DNA from: CAIUKV01 sp041659105
GTDB lineage: Bacteria; Actinomycetota; Acidimicrobiia; IMCC26256; PALSA-555
Length of the DNA stretch: 64,000 nucleotides
Reading direction: 5' to 3'
Assembly: GCA_041659105.1 (NCBI GenBank)
Contig: JBAZYX010000003.1
Span: forward strand, 1-64,000
In this document: positions 1 to 8,530 of the stretch, one piece after another
Position numbering within the stretch: the first letter of the stretch is position 1
How the letters are laid out: every line of letters starts with the position of its first letter
Notes under the pieces: model-generated
The model's input: only the letters and a program-made list of their open reading frames with translations
Database searches by the model: none
What the model was told of the DNA's origin: nothing
Position numbers and translations under genes: made by a program

Positions 1-849
1 CCCGATCGGCTTGCCGAACACCTCGCGCTCCTTGGCGTACGCGACGGCGAGGTCGAGAGCGCCGCGTCCCGCGCCGAGACACGCCGCGGCCGCGTTCAGG
101 CCCTCCCGGTTGATGGTCGCGAAGACCTGGCGCATGCCGCGGTCGACGTCGCCCAGCACCGCGTCGGCGTCGACGAGCACGTCGTCGAGGAACACCTCGC
201 ACGTCGAGCACCCCCGGATGCCGAAGGTGTCGATCGCCCGCACCGTCACCCCCGGCGCGTCGGTGGGGACGAGGAACATCGTCACGCCGTGCACTGGACT
301 CGTCTCGATCGGCGCGGTCCGTGCGAGCACCACGATCGCCTCCGCGATGGTTGCACCCGACGTCCAGAGCTTCTGGCCGGTGATCCGCCACGCGTCGCCG
401 TCGGGTCCGGCGCTCGTGCGCATCACGCGCGCGACGTCGGTGCCGCCGGCGGGCTCCGACAGCGCGAACGAGCAGCGGGTGTCGCCCGCCACGAGCCGGG
501 CGGCGAGATCGCGGTGTGCCGCGGTGTGCCCGAAGGTCCCGAGGACCTGGGTCACGGCGTAGTGGGCGATGACGAACGCGGCCATGGACGTCGGGCCCGC
601 GCCGAGCTCCTCGACCACCACCAGCTGGTCGCGCACGTCGCCGATCCCACCGGTAGCCACGGGGGCCCCGACCGCGAAGGCCCCGGCGGCGCCCAGTGCG
701 CCGAACAGCGCCTCGTCGAAGGTCTCGGCCTCGTCGAGCGCCGCGATCCGCGCCGGCGGCGAGACGTCGTCGATCAGGCGGCGGATCGTGGCCCGGAGCT
801 CGGCGCGCTCCGGGGACTCCGCGAGGGGATCGACGGGATCGGTGTCCAT
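1..849 (-). CDS. acyl-CoA dehydrogenase family protein (3' end cut by window)
   Basis: Flavin enzyme of the acyl-CoA dehydrogenase fold, expected to oxidise an acyl-CoA at alpha/beta carbons with electrons passed to ETF. The 283 visible residues hold the N-terminal helical domain, the middle-domain motif FALSEPAGGTD (about 128-138), GQKLWTSGA after it, and the start of the C-terminal domain ending KEREVFGKPIG. About 100 C-terminal residues, including any catalytic base, lie outside the window. The ATG at 849 is divergent from the amidohydrolase at 897 and has a TACGCT box 9 nt upstream. Substrate cannot be told from the sequence. Confidence 0.9.
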   Translation of the reverse strand, partial: MDTDPVDPLAESPERAELRATIRRLIDDVSPPARIAALDEAETFDEALFGALGAAGAFAVGAPVATGGIGDVRDQLVVVEELGAGPTSMAAFVIAHYAVTQVLGTFGHTAAHRDLAARLVAGDTRCSFALSEPAGGTDVARVMRTSAGPDGDAWRITGQKLWTSGATIAEAIVVLARTAPIETSPVHGVTMFLVPTDAPGVTVRAIDTFGIRGCSTCEVFLDDVLVDADAVLGDVDRGMRQVFATINREGLNAAAACLGAGRGALDLAVAYAKEREVFGKPIG

Positions 850-858
850 GGCCGGCGC

Positions 859-864
859 AGCGTA
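859..864 (-). promoter_or_regulatory. candidate -10 box TACGCT for the acyl-CoA dehydrogenase
   Basis: TACGCT preceded by GGT lies 9 nt before the ATG at 849 in a 47-bp divergent gap. It fits the actinobacterial TANNNT -10 consensus and implies a very short or absent leader. Confidence 0.4.
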
Positions 865-896
865 ACCTTCGCCCGACATCGTCGACGGGGGGCCAG

Positions 897-2138
897 ATGA
901 CGACCATGCTGCAGCCGACCGACCGGTACGTCGTCGTCTCGAGCGACGGGCACGCCGGCGCCGACCTCCTCGCGTACAAGGACTACCTGCCGTCGCGGTG
1001 GCACGACGACTTCGACGCGTGGGCGAAGGCCTACGAGAACCCCTTCGCCGACCTGCTCGCCGCGACCGCGTACCGCAACTGGGACAGCGACCGGCGCCTC
1101 GCCGAGGCCGACGCCGACGGTGTGGCCGCGGAGGTGCTCTACCCCAACACCGTCCCGCCGTTCTTCGACCAGGGCAACCTCGTCGCGCTGCCCCCGACCG
1201 AAGCCGACTACGACCGGCGCTGGGCGGGTCTCCAGGCCCACAACCGGTGGCTGGTCGACTTCTGCGCGCAGGCGCCCGACCGGCGAGCCGGGATCATCCA
1301 GGTGTTCCTGAACCGCGTCGAGGATGCCGTCGCCGAGATCCGTGCGCTGCACGGGCAGATGAAGGTGTGCGGCGGGGTCCTGCTGCCGTCCGTCTCGCCG
1401 AACTCCGGGCTGCACGAGCTGTGGGACCCGTACTACGAGCCGCTCTGGGACCTGTGCGAGGAGCTCGACCTTCCGTGCAACGTGCACTCCGGGAGCGGCC
1501 TGCCCGACTACGGCGACCTCGTGGCGGCGCGGGCGATCATGCTCATCGAGATCCCGTGGTTCGCGCACCGGCCGCTGTGGCACCTGATGTTCGGTGGGGT
1601 GTTCGACCGCCACCCCGGGCTGCGGATCGCCCAGACGGAGCAGGGCGTGGCCTGGATCCCGCGCGGCCTCGACACCCTCGACTGGTTCTACAAGCGCATG
1701 ACCACGGGCGGCGCGGCCGAGGCGGTGTTCTTCGGCGCGGTGGCGCAGAGCATGTCGATGCTTCCGAGCGAGTACTTCGCGCAGCACGTGTGGGTCGGGG
1801 CGAGCTTCCTGCGCCCGAGCGAGGCGCCGCTCATCCCCGAGGTCGGAGTCGACCGCATCATGTGGGGGCACGACTACCCCCACAGCGAGGGCACCTACCC
1901 CTACACCACGGAAGGTCTGCGGGTCGCGTTCGCCGGGCGCCCGCCCGACGAGGTCCAGCGGATGGTGGGCACGACCGCCGCCGAGTTCTACGGTTTCGAC
2001 CTCGACGTCCTGCGGCCGCTCGCCGACCGCATCGGCCCCACGGTCGAGGCCGTGTCCCAGCCCCTGTCACCGGACGACTATCCGGCCGACTCCACCTGCA
2101 ACGCGTTCGAACGCGAGCCCGCACTGAAAGCCTGGTGA
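897..2138 (+). CDS. amidohydrolase family protein (COG2159, amidohydrolase_2)
   Basis: Metal-dependent TIM-barrel hydrolase or decarboxylase of the ACMSD-like COG2159 group, 413 aa. The metal-site signature DGH is at residues 17-19, a histidine is in the NVHSGSG strand, and the late acidic ligand is in GHDYPHSEG near residue 324. ATG 897 is chosen because the family N-terminus (a short run before the D-x-H strand) starts there; an open frame continues upstream but is not family-like. It lies 3 nt before the LLM gene at 2142, so the two are probably co-transcribed. One of four COG2159 proteins in this window; substrate unknown. Confidence 0.9.
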   Translation: MTTMLQPTDRYVVVSSDGHAGADLLAYKDYLPSRWHDDFDAWAKAYENPFADLLAATAYRNWDSDRRLAEADADGVAAEVLYPNTVPPFFDQGNLVALPPTEADYDRRWAGLQAHNRWLVDFCAQAPDRRAGIIQVFLNRVEDAVAEIRALHGQMKVCGGVLLPSVSPNSGLHELWDPYYEPLWDLCEELDLPCNVHSGSGLPDYGDLVAARAIMLIEIPWFAHRPLWHLMFGGVFDRHPGLRIAQTEQGVAWIPRGLDTLDWFYKRMTTGGAAEAVFFGAVAQSMSMLPSEYFAQHVWVGASFLRPSEAPLIPEVGVDRIMWGHDYPHSEGTYPYTTEGLRVAFAGRPPDEVQRMVGTTAAEFYGFDLDVLRPLADRIGPTVEAVSQPLSPDDYPADSTCNAFEREPALKAW

Positions 2139-2141
2139 CCG

Positions 2142-3116
2142 ATGTTCACGATGCGATTCGACCTCCGCGTGCCGGGCAAGAGCCCGGCCGAGATCGCCGA
2201 CCAGTACGCGGCCGCGATCGAGATGGCGGAGTGGGCCGAAGACAAGGGCTGCGTCGCCGCGGTCATCTCCGAGCACCACGCGTCGCCCGACGGCTACCTG
2301 CCCGCGCCGGTGATCCTCGCCACGGCCATGGCGGCGCGCACCAAGACGCTGTCGATCGCGGTGGGCGCGGCGCTGCTCCCGCTGTACGACCCCGTCAAGC
2401 TCGCCGAGGAGATGATCGTCCTCGACCACATCAGCCGGGGCCGGGTGTCGTACGTGTTCGGCATCGGCTACCGGTCCGACGAGTACGACCTCTTCGGGCT
2501 GCCCTACGAGCAGCGCGGCAGGCTCGCCGACGAGAAGCTCGACAAGATCCTCGAGGTGCTCGACGCGTCGTCGGCCGCGACCCGCGACATCCGCATCACG
2601 CCCGCGCCGTTCACGCCGGGTCGGCCGGCCGTCTCGTGGGGCGGCGCCTCGAAGGCCGCGGCCCGGCGGGCCGGCAGTCGCGGCCTCGACCTCTTCGGCT
2701 CCGGCACCTGTGAGGGGATCGAGGAGACCTACGCGGAGGCCGCCCGGGCGGCGGGGCGCGAGCCGGGTCAGTGCATGGTCCCGCAGCCGGGCACCCCGAT
2801 GACCGTGTTCGTGAACGACGACCAGGACACCGGATGGGCCGAGGTCGGGCCGTACCTGATGAACGACGTCCTCTCGTACGCCGAGTGGAACGAGGACTCC
2901 AAGAACGTGGCCAGCCTCTCCTACTCCAAGACCGCCGAGGAGCTGCGTGCCGAGCGCGGGGCCCACCGGATCTTCACCGTCGACGAAGCGGTCGAGTACG
3001 CGAAGACCGCGTTCGTCCTCCCGTTGCACCCGCTGTGCGGCGGTCTGGCGCCCGAGGTCGCGTGGCCTTACTTGCGCCGGGTGGTCGACGAGGTGATGCC
3101 CCGCCTCGCGGGCTGA
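2142..3116 (+). CDS. LLM class flavin-dependent oxidoreductase
   Basis: Luciferase-like TIM-barrel monooxygenase/oxidoreductase using FMN or F420, 324 aa. Family features are the N-terminal FDLRVPGKSPAE strand, a conserved SEHHASPDGY segment near residue 45 and the LDHISRGRVSYVFGIGYR stretch near residues 90-107. It follows the COG2159 gene by 3 nt, suggesting a flavin-dependent hydroxylation coupled to a hydrolysis or decarboxylation step. Whether the cofactor is F420 or FMN cannot be decided by eye. Confidence 0.9.
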   Translation: MFTMRFDLRVPGKSPAEIADQYAAAIEMAEWAEDKGCVAAVISEHHASPDGYLPAPVILATAMAARTKTLSIAVGAALLPLYDPVKLAEEMIVLDHISRGRVSYVFGIGYRSDEYDLFGLPYEQRGRLADEKLDKILEVLDASSAATRDIRITPAPFTPGRPAVSWGGASKAAARRAGSRGLDLFGSGTCEGIEETYAEAARAAGREPGQCMVPQPGTPMTVFVNDDQDTGWAEVGPYLMNDVLSYAEWNEDSKNVASLSYSKTAEELRAERGAHRIFTVDEAVEYAKTAFVLPLHPLCGGLAPEVAWPYLRRVVDEVMPRLAG

Positions 3117-3120
3117 CCCC

Positions 3121-3141
3121 GCCGGCGCGCGTGGCGCCGGC
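3121..3141. terminator. bidirectional hairpin between convergent genes
   Basis: An 8-bp perfect GC stem (GCCGGCGC / GCGCCGGC) with a 5-nt loop occupies the 27-bp gap between the LLM stop at 3116 and the DUF2252 stop at 3144. There is no U tract, so termination is inferred from position. Confidence 0.5.
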
Positions 3142-3143
3142 CG

Positions 3144-4559
3144 TCAGCGGTCGGACGCGGCCTCGAGGCGCCCGCCCTGCACGGCGGCGCGGAACTCCTC
3201 GTAGTCCTTCACGTTCAGGTCCGCGTAGTCCTGGGCGAACGCCGTGATCGCGCGGTCGAGACGGTCGTTGGTGCCGACGTACGCGTCGATTGCGACGGCA
3301 TCGCCCGATCGCGCGTGGCCCCGCGCCAGGGTCCACGCACACAGCGCCGCGTAGCTGCGCAGCTCGTCGATGGGCACGGTTCCGAGGTCGACGCTGTACT
3401 TCCAGTCGCGCAGCTGCCGCACGTAGAACTGGCGCCCTTCCGGGCCGGTGGTCCAGCCGAGGAAGATGTCGTTCACCGACTGGGCGAGGCGCTGGCCCTC
3501 CACCACGCGGCGGCCGTGGTGGTCGTACGGGCTCGGGTCGAGGAGCTCCTCGTACACCGACGTGGTGGCCTCCTTGATCTGGAGGAACAGCGGGTCGTTC
3601 TCGTCGTGTCCCTCCATGAGCAGGACGAGACACCGGGTGCCGACGCTGCCCACGCCCACGACCTTGATGCCGACGTCGAGGGGCCGGTAGCGCTCCAGCA
3701 CCGACCGCGTGTCGTCGTGCAGGGTGTCGGCGTAGGTCTCGAAGGTGGAGATGGCGGCGTCGGCGATCGCGTCGGGATCCTGGTCCACGTCCAGATCGCG
3801 CAGCGACAGCAGCAGCGGCGGGGAGTGGCGGATGCGGAGCTTGCCGTCGACCTCCTCGGTGAGCTTGCGCAGGGCCTGGAGGTGGTCGTGGCCGTACGCG
3901 GAGTGGGCGACCTCGTGCAGCGTCCGCTTCCCGCGCTTGTTGATCGGTCCGTACTCACCGCGTTCGAACGCGTTGAGCGACAGGTACCGGTACCAGAGCT
4001 CGAGCACCGGCATCTGTGCGAAGCGGGCGATGCCCTGGCGATAGGTGGCGACCGCGAACGCGACCATGTCGTTGACCTCGCGCCGCGGGATGTCGCGCTC
4101 GCGTCCGAGGATCGCGATGCTCGCGGCGAGGCGCTTGATGTCCCACTCGAAGGGTCCGCGCAGCGTCTCGTCGAAGTCGTTCGCGTCGAACACGAGCTGG
4201 CGCTCCGGGGACGCGTAGGTGCCGAAGTTGGCGAGGTGCGCGTCGCCGTCCATCTGCACGAGGAGCCCGGTGGAGGTCGTGGTCGCCAGGTCGGCGGCCA
4301 TCACCCGGGCGGCGCCCCGGAAGAAGGCGAACGGCGAGGCCAGCATCCGGCCGTGGCGGATCGGGACCAGCCACGGGAGCCGGTCGGCGTTCTGCTCCGC
4401 GACGAGGTCCACCGCCGAGCGCCGGGCGGCCGCCGGGGACCAGTCGCCGTGGGCCGAACGGGGGATCTCGGCCCGAGCGCGCCGGCCCGCCTCCGCGCGC
4501 TCGTCGATCGTCTTGCGGTCGGTGAGGCGGGCGAAGCGGGCGGGGTCGGGAAGGGCGAT
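3144..4559 (-). CDS. DUF2252 domain-containing protein
   Basis: Member of the DUF2252 family, whose fold resembles aminoglycoside/choline kinases; function unknown. Kinase-like motifs are DGDAHLANFG and, about 20 residues on, NDFDETLRGPFEWD. The start is unusual. The only in-frame ATG/GTG/TTG before the family region is an ATG at 4607, which overlaps the start of the divergent dioxygenase gene and has no ribosome site. A strong AGGAGG sits 6 nt before an ATC codon at 4559, exactly where the family N-terminus should begin, giving 471 aa. I give the ATC start; the alternative is 4607 (487 aa). Confidence 0.8.
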   Translation of the reverse strand: MALPDPARFARLTDRKTIDERAEAGRRARAEIPRSAHGDWSPAAARRSAVDLVAEQNADRLPWLVPIRHGRMLASPFAFFRGAARVMAADLATTTSTGLLVQMDGDAHLANFGTYASPERQLVFDANDFDETLRGPFEWDIKRLAASIAILGRERDIPRREVNDMVAFAVATYRQGIARFAQMPVLELWYRYLSLNAFERGEYGPINKRGKRTLHEVAHSAYGHDHLQALRKLTEEVDGKLRIRHSPPLLLSLRDLDVDQDPDAIADAAISTFETYADTLHDDTRSVLERYRPLDVGIKVVGVGSVGTRCLVLLMEGHDENDPLFLQIKEATTSVYEELLDPSPYDHHGRRVVEGQRLAQSVNDIFLGWTTGPEGRQFYVRQLRDWKYSVDLGTVPIDELRSYAALCAWTLARGHARSGDAVAIDAYVGTNDRLDRAITAFAQDYADLNVKDYEEFRAAVQGGRLEAASDR

Positions 4560-4585
4560 GGGGTGCCTCCTGCGCGGCGGTGGGC

Positions 4586-4591
4586 CAGAAT
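4586..4591 (+). promoter_or_regulatory. candidate -10 box CAGAAT, possibly shared by divergent genes
   Basis: CAGAAT lies 6 nt before ATG 4598. Read on the other strand the overlapping CATTCT could serve the DUF2252 gene, placing its transcript start downstream of the ATG at 4607. Confidence 0.3.
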
Positions 4592-4597
4592 GCCACC

Positions 4598-5551
4598 ATG
4601 CCCGCACGCGACGACAGTTCCCCCGCCACGACCGCCCCCGAGGACGACCTCGGGATCGACGTCCGGCCCGTGGCCGGCCACATCGGCGCCGAGATCCACG
4701 GCGTCGACCTGCGCGAGCCCCTCGATGCCGCCACGCTCGCCGAGGTCCGGACCGCGCTGCTCCGCTGGAAGGTGGTGTTCTTCCGGGACCAGCACGTCAC
4801 GCCGGACCAGCACATCGCCTTCGGCCGCCAGTTCGGCGAGGTGACCCCGGCCCACCCGACGCTGCCGGCGGCGATCCCCGAGCACCCCGAGATCCTCGTG
4901 CTCGACAACCAGCAGCACGTGCAGGCGGCCGCGGGTGGGGGTGGCGGCCCCCGGATCGAGAGCCGGTGGCACACCGACGTCACCTTCGTGCCCAACCCGC
5001 CGATGGCCTCGATCCTGCGGGGCGTGGTGGTGCCGCCGTACGGCGGCGACACGCAGTGGACGAACCTCGCGGTCGCCTACGCGCGCCTGTCCGAGCCGAT
5101 CCGGACGCTGATCGACGGGCTCCACGCAGTCCACCACAACACCCTGCCGATCGAGCGCGGGGAGATGCCCTCGGGCTACGCGAGCCAGTTCCAGTCCCGG
5201 TACCTCTCGTCGGTGCACCCGGTGGTGCGGGTTCACCCGGAGACGGAGGAGCGCGTCCTCTTCGTCAACCCCAACTTCACGAGCCACATCGTGGAGCTGT
5301 CCCGCAGGGAGGGCGGTCACCTCCTCGCGATGCTCTACGAGCAGCTCGCGAACCCGGCGTTCACGGTGCGCTTCCGGTGGGAGCCCGACAGCATCGCCTT
5401 CTGGGACAACCGGGCCACCGCGCACCTCGTGCCCACCGACGTGTCACCGGAGTTCCACCGGCACATGCAGCGCATCACCCTTGCCGGCGACGTGCCCGTG
5501 GGGGTCGACGGCTCGCCGTCCCAGCCACTCGAGGGCGGTACCTTCTCTTGA
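4598..5551 (+). CDS. TauD/TfdA family Fe(II)/2-oxoglutarate dioxygenase
   Basis: Non-haem iron dioxygenase of the taurine/2,4-D dioxygenase family, 317 aa, oxidising a substrate with 2-oxoglutarate and O2. The iron-binding HxD is in SRWHTDVTF (near residue 127), the distal histidine in NRATAHLV, and the 2-oxoglutarate-binding arginine in HRHMQRITLAG near the C-terminus. It begins with the usual region DVRPVAGHIGAEIHGVDL. ATG 4598 is preferred over an in-frame GTG 18 nt upstream because a CAGAAT box lies 6 nt before it. Candidate substrates are sulfonates or aryloxyalkanoates; not resolvable here. Confidence 0.92.
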   Translation: MPARDDSSPATTAPEDDLGIDVRPVAGHIGAEIHGVDLREPLDAATLAEVRTALLRWKVVFFRDQHVTPDQHIAFGRQFGEVTPAHPTLPAAIPEHPEILVLDNQQHVQAAAGGGGGPRIESRWHTDVTFVPNPPMASILRGVVVPPYGGDTQWTNLAVAYARLSEPIRTLIDGLHAVHHNTLPIERGEMPSGYASQFQSRYLSSVHPVVRVHPETEERVLFVNPNFTSHIVELSRREGGHLLAMLYEQLANPAFTVRFRWEPDSIAFWDNRATAHLVPTDVSPEFHRHMQRITLAGDVPVGVDGSPSQPLEGGTFS

Positions 5552-5583
5552 CCTCGAGACCGACCGAGAGGAAGACGTCGACC

Positions 5584-6138
5584 ATGGCCAACGAAGAGTG
5601 GGGTCCGCTCGCAGCACTGATCGGCGACTGGCAGGGCGAGGGTGGTCTCGACACCGCCTTTGCGCACGCGTCGGAGAAGGTGCTCGACACGCCGTTCCTC
5701 GAGAAGGTCTCGATGAAGCCATTCGGGCCGGTCGACAACGGCAACCAGCACCTCTACGGCCTCGACTACCGCACCGCCATGTGGCGCGGGAGCGAGGAGA
5801 ACCCGTTCCACACCGAGGTCGGCTACTGGCTGTGGGACGCCGCGACCGGTGAGGTGATGCGCGGCTTCGTGGTGCCCCGAGGCATCACCGTGCTCGCCGG
5901 CGCCATCGGCGTGGCCCCCGACGCGAGCGAGTTCACGCTCTCGGCCGAGACCGGCGGCGACCTGTACTCGATCTCCGAGAACCAGTACCTCCGCCGGCAC
6001 GCGAGCACCCGGCGGTACGAGGTCACCATCACCACCGGCGCCGACACGTGGTCGTACCACGAGACGACCACCCTGAAGATGGACGAGTTCCCCGACCTCT
6101 TCCCGCACGTCGACCACAACACCCTCACCCGCGCCTGA
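5584..6138 (+). CDS. nitrobindin-like haem-binding beta-barrel protein (DUF1794/FABP-like)
   Basis: Short (184 aa) beta-barrel protein of the fatty-acid-binding/nitrobindin type. The N-terminal signature IGDWQGEG near residues 14-21 matches the family G-x-W-x-G-x-G motif, and GYWLWDAATGEVMRG is a typical following strand. Nitrobindins bind ferric haem and handle NO or peroxynitrite, but the axial histidine cannot be assigned confidently here. ATG 5584 follows a GAGAGGAAG ribosome site. It lies 32 bp after the TauD gene, probably in one transcript. Confidence 0.75.
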   Translation: MANEEWGPLAALIGDWQGEGGLDTAFAHASEKVLDTPFLEKVSMKPFGPVDNGNQHLYGLDYRTAMWRGSEENPFHTEVGYWLWDAATGEVMRGFVVPRGITVLAGAIGVAPDASEFTLSAETGGDLYSISENQYLRRHASTRRYEVTITTGADTWSYHETTTLKMDEFPDLFPHVDHNTLTRA

Positions 6139-6175
6139 GCCGAGGCGCACGGGTGGCGGGGAGTGGGCGACTTCG

Positions 6176-6934
6176 TCAGCGGCCGGACCAGTTGGGAGCG
6201 CGCTTCTCGACGAACGCACGCGCGCCTTCCTTGGCGTCGTCACTGGCGAGCGCGATCTGGGTGGCGTCGGCGATTCGGTCCCACATGGCGGCCGACCGGT
6301 CGTCTTCGTCGGCGTAGGCGAGCTCCTTGGTGAGCCGGATCGCGAGCGGGCCGTTCGCCGCGACGCCCTCGGCGAGCTCGACCGCCGCGTCCACGGCCCG
6401 GCCGCTTCGCACCACCCGGTTGACGAGCCCGAGCTCGTGGGCTCGGTGCGCGGTGATCCGGTTGCCCACGAGGCCCAGCTCCAGGGCCGTCTGGACCGGG
6501 ATCCGGCGGGGGAGGGTCGACACGCCGTAGCCCGCCACCAGGCCCCGCATCACCTCGGGGAGCCCGAACTCGGCGTGCTCGGCCGCGACCACGAGGTCGC
6601 AGCGCAGCAGCAGCTCGAACCCGCCCGCGACGGCGTGCCCGTTCGCCGCCGCGACGAGGGGCTTGGCGAAGCGCCGGCGGAACACCGAGAAGCCGCCGTC
6701 GCCACCGTCGAGGGGCTTCTCGTCGTTGGCGAACGCTTTCAGGTCGAGACCGGCGCAGAACGCACGGTCCCCCGCGCCGGTGAGGACCACGGCCCCGATG
6801 CCGGCATCGGCGTCGGCCGCGAGGAGCGCGTCCCCGATGCGGTCGAGGACCTCGCGGTTCAGTGCGTTGCTGGCCTCGGGCCGGTTGATGGTGATCACGA
6901 TGACCGGCCCGCGCCGGTCGACGAGCACGCTCAC
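6176..6934 (-). CDS. enoyl-CoA hydratase/isomerase family protein (crotonase)
   Basis: Crotonase-fold enzyme, 252 aa, acting on acyl-CoA thioesters. It has FCAGLDLKAF and NGHAVAGGFELLL, the two oxyanion-hole segments, followed by FGLPEVMRGLVAG, where a catalytic acid usually sits. GTG 6934 is chosen because GGAG lies 5 nt upstream and the family strand VDRRGPVIVITINRPEASNAL follows directly. It lies 32 bp after the acyl-CoA ligase on the same strand, so the pair likely activates and then hydrates or isomerises a carboxylic acid. Confidence 0.9.
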   Translation of the reverse strand: MSVLVDRRGPVIVITINRPEASNALNREVLDRIGDALLAADADAGIGAVVLTGAGDRAFCAGLDLKAFANDEKPLDGGDGGFSVFRRRFAKPLVAAANGHAVAGGFELLLRCDLVVAAEHAEFGLPEVMRGLVAGYGVSTLPRRIPVQTALELGLVGNRITAHRAHELGLVNRVVRSGRAVDAAVELAEGVAANGPLAIRLTKELAYADEDDRSAAMWDRIADATQIALASDDAKEGARAFVEKRAPNWSGR

Positions 6935-6966
6935 AGGGACTCCGTCTCTCTCGGGGATCGGGACGA

Positions 6967-8430
6967 TCAGCGGCGCGCGTCGCGCAGTGCCGACCGGCGG
7001 ACCTTGCCCGCGTCGTCGCGCAACGGCTCGGACGCGAGCTCGAAGCTGCGGGGCACCTTGTAGGGAGCGATGCGCTCGTGCAGGTGCACGCGCAGCGCGT
7101 CGAAGAGCTCGGCTTCGGAGCCGGCGCCGTCGGCCGGGACCGCGGGAGCGTCGACGATCGCGTGCACACGCTGGCCGAGGTCGTCGTCGGGGAGGCCGAT
7201 CACCGCGCACGACCGCACCCCGGCGAACGCCTCGATCGCCGCCTCCACCTCGGCGGGGAAGACGTTGGCGCCGCCGGTGACCACCATGTCGGTGCGGCGG
7301 TCGACGAGGTAGAGGTAGCCGTCGTCGTCGACGGAGCCGAGGTCGCCGATCGTCTCCCACCCGTCGTGGGCCTTGGCCTCGGCGCCGAGGTAGCGGTACG
7401 TGGTGCCCGGCCCGGTGGCGGGCATGAAGTAGACCTCGCCCACCTCGCCGGTCGGCACCTCGCGACCGTGCTCGTCGAGGATCCGCATCCCGCAGCCACC
7501 CTGGGGCAGGCCCACCGACCCGGGGTGCGTGAGCGACTCGGTGCCGGTGATCGACGTGCCGCCCTGGCCCTCGGTGCCGCCGTAGCCCTCGCGGATCCGG
7601 TCGGGGCCGAGCCAGTCGATCCAGCCCTCCTTGAGCCAGACCGGCCACGGCGCGCCCGTGCTGAACACCTGCCGCAGCGAGGAGACGTCGTAGGTCTGGC
7701 GCTCGGGCAGGTTCCAGATGCGGTGCATCATCGTCGGGACGAAGAACACCCAGGTGACCCGGTGCGCGTCGATGCACCGCAACGCCTCGGCCGCGTCGAA
7801 GCGGGGGAGCACCACCAGCGTGCTCCCGACGAACAGGCCGAACATCGAGAAGCTGAACGGCCCGTTGTGGTACAGCGGCCCGGGCACGAGCTGCACGTCG
7901 CCCTGCTCCATCTGCACCGCGGGGACGTCGGGATCGAACTCGGTGGGCACCGATGCGACGATCAGCTTCGGCCGGCCGGTGGAGCCGCCCGACGCCATGG
8001 CCTTGAAGCTCGGGCCCACCACCGCGGGGACGGGGTCGGCCGACACGCCCGGGCCGGGGTCGAACCCGGCCGGCACCGACGGGCGGCCCCGGGCCGCGGC
8101 CGCGTCCACGCCCACCACCAGGGCCGGCTCGCCGAGGTCGATCAGGGCGGCCCGCTCGGGCTCGGGCAGCCGGTGGGAGAGCGGCTGGGGGGTGGCGCCG
8201 AGCTTCCACGCCGCGAACGCGGCCGCGTAGAACTCGACCGAGTTGGGCAGGGCGATGCCCACGAGGTCGCCCACGCCGACCCCGCGCTCCCGGTAGGCGT
8301 GGGCCAGGCGGTTCGCCCGCCGGTCGAGCTCGGGGTAGGTGACCGACTCGTCGCCGCAGATCACCGCGATCCGGTCGGGGTCGCGCTCGCCCCACCACGC
8401 CAGGAGGTCGCCCATCGGCACCTTCGCCAC
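6967..8430 (-). CDS. AMP-dependent acyl-CoA synthetase/ligase
   Basis: Adenylate-forming ligase of 487 aa that activates a carboxylic acid with ATP and CoA. Motifs in order are the P-loop-like ASGGSTGRPKL, YGGTEGQGG, TIGDLGSVDDDGYLYLVDRR and the catalytic-lysine hinge DDAGKVRRSAL at the C-terminus. The N-terminus MAKVPMGDLLAWWGERDPDRIA is typical. GTG 8430 has TAGGTT 6 nt upstream and no ribosome site, so the message is probably leaderless. It is co-transcribed with the downstream crotonase; the acid used is unknown. Confidence 0.93.
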   Translation of the reverse strand: MAKVPMGDLLAWWGERDPDRIAVICGDESVTYPELDRRANRLAHAYRERGVGVGDLVGIALPNSVEFYAAAFAAWKLGATPQPLSHRLPEPERAALIDLGEPALVVGVDAAAARGRPSVPAGFDPGPGVSADPVPAVVGPSFKAMASGGSTGRPKLIVASVPTEFDPDVPAVQMEQGDVQLVPGPLYHNGPFSFSMFGLFVGSTLVVLPRFDAAEALRCIDAHRVTWVFFVPTMMHRIWNLPERQTYDVSSLRQVFSTGAPWPVWLKEGWIDWLGPDRIREGYGGTEGQGGTSITGTESLTHPGSVGLPQGGCGMRILDEHGREVPTGEVGEVYFMPATGPGTTYRYLGAEAKAHDGWETIGDLGSVDDDGYLYLVDRRTDMVVTGGANVFPAEVEAAIEAFAGVRSCAVIGLPDDDLGQRVHAIVDAPAVPADGAGSEAELFDALRVHLHERIAPYKVPRSFELASEPLRDDAGKVRRSALRDARR

Positions 8431-8436
8431 GTGCGT

Positions 8437-8442
8437 AACCTA
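8437..8442 (-). promoter_or_regulatory. candidate -10 box TAGGTT for the acyl-CoA ligase
   Basis: TAGGTT lies exactly 6 nt before the GTG start at 8430, consistent with a leaderless transcript. Confidence 0.45.
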
Positions 8443-8530
8443 CGACACGAGAGCGAGCCATCCGGGCCCGGTACGGTCCGGCGAGCGCGAGCGGGGCCCG
8501 AGCGGCCCGGCGGAGCCGAGAGCGGAGCAG

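Noticed and set aside
8483..8530. Purine-rich GAGCG-like run before the amidohydrolase at 8531, similar to one at 50553-50590
   Set aside because: Low-complexity GC sequence; the two runs do not align as a repeat and form no hairpin. It is at most a loose ribosome site.
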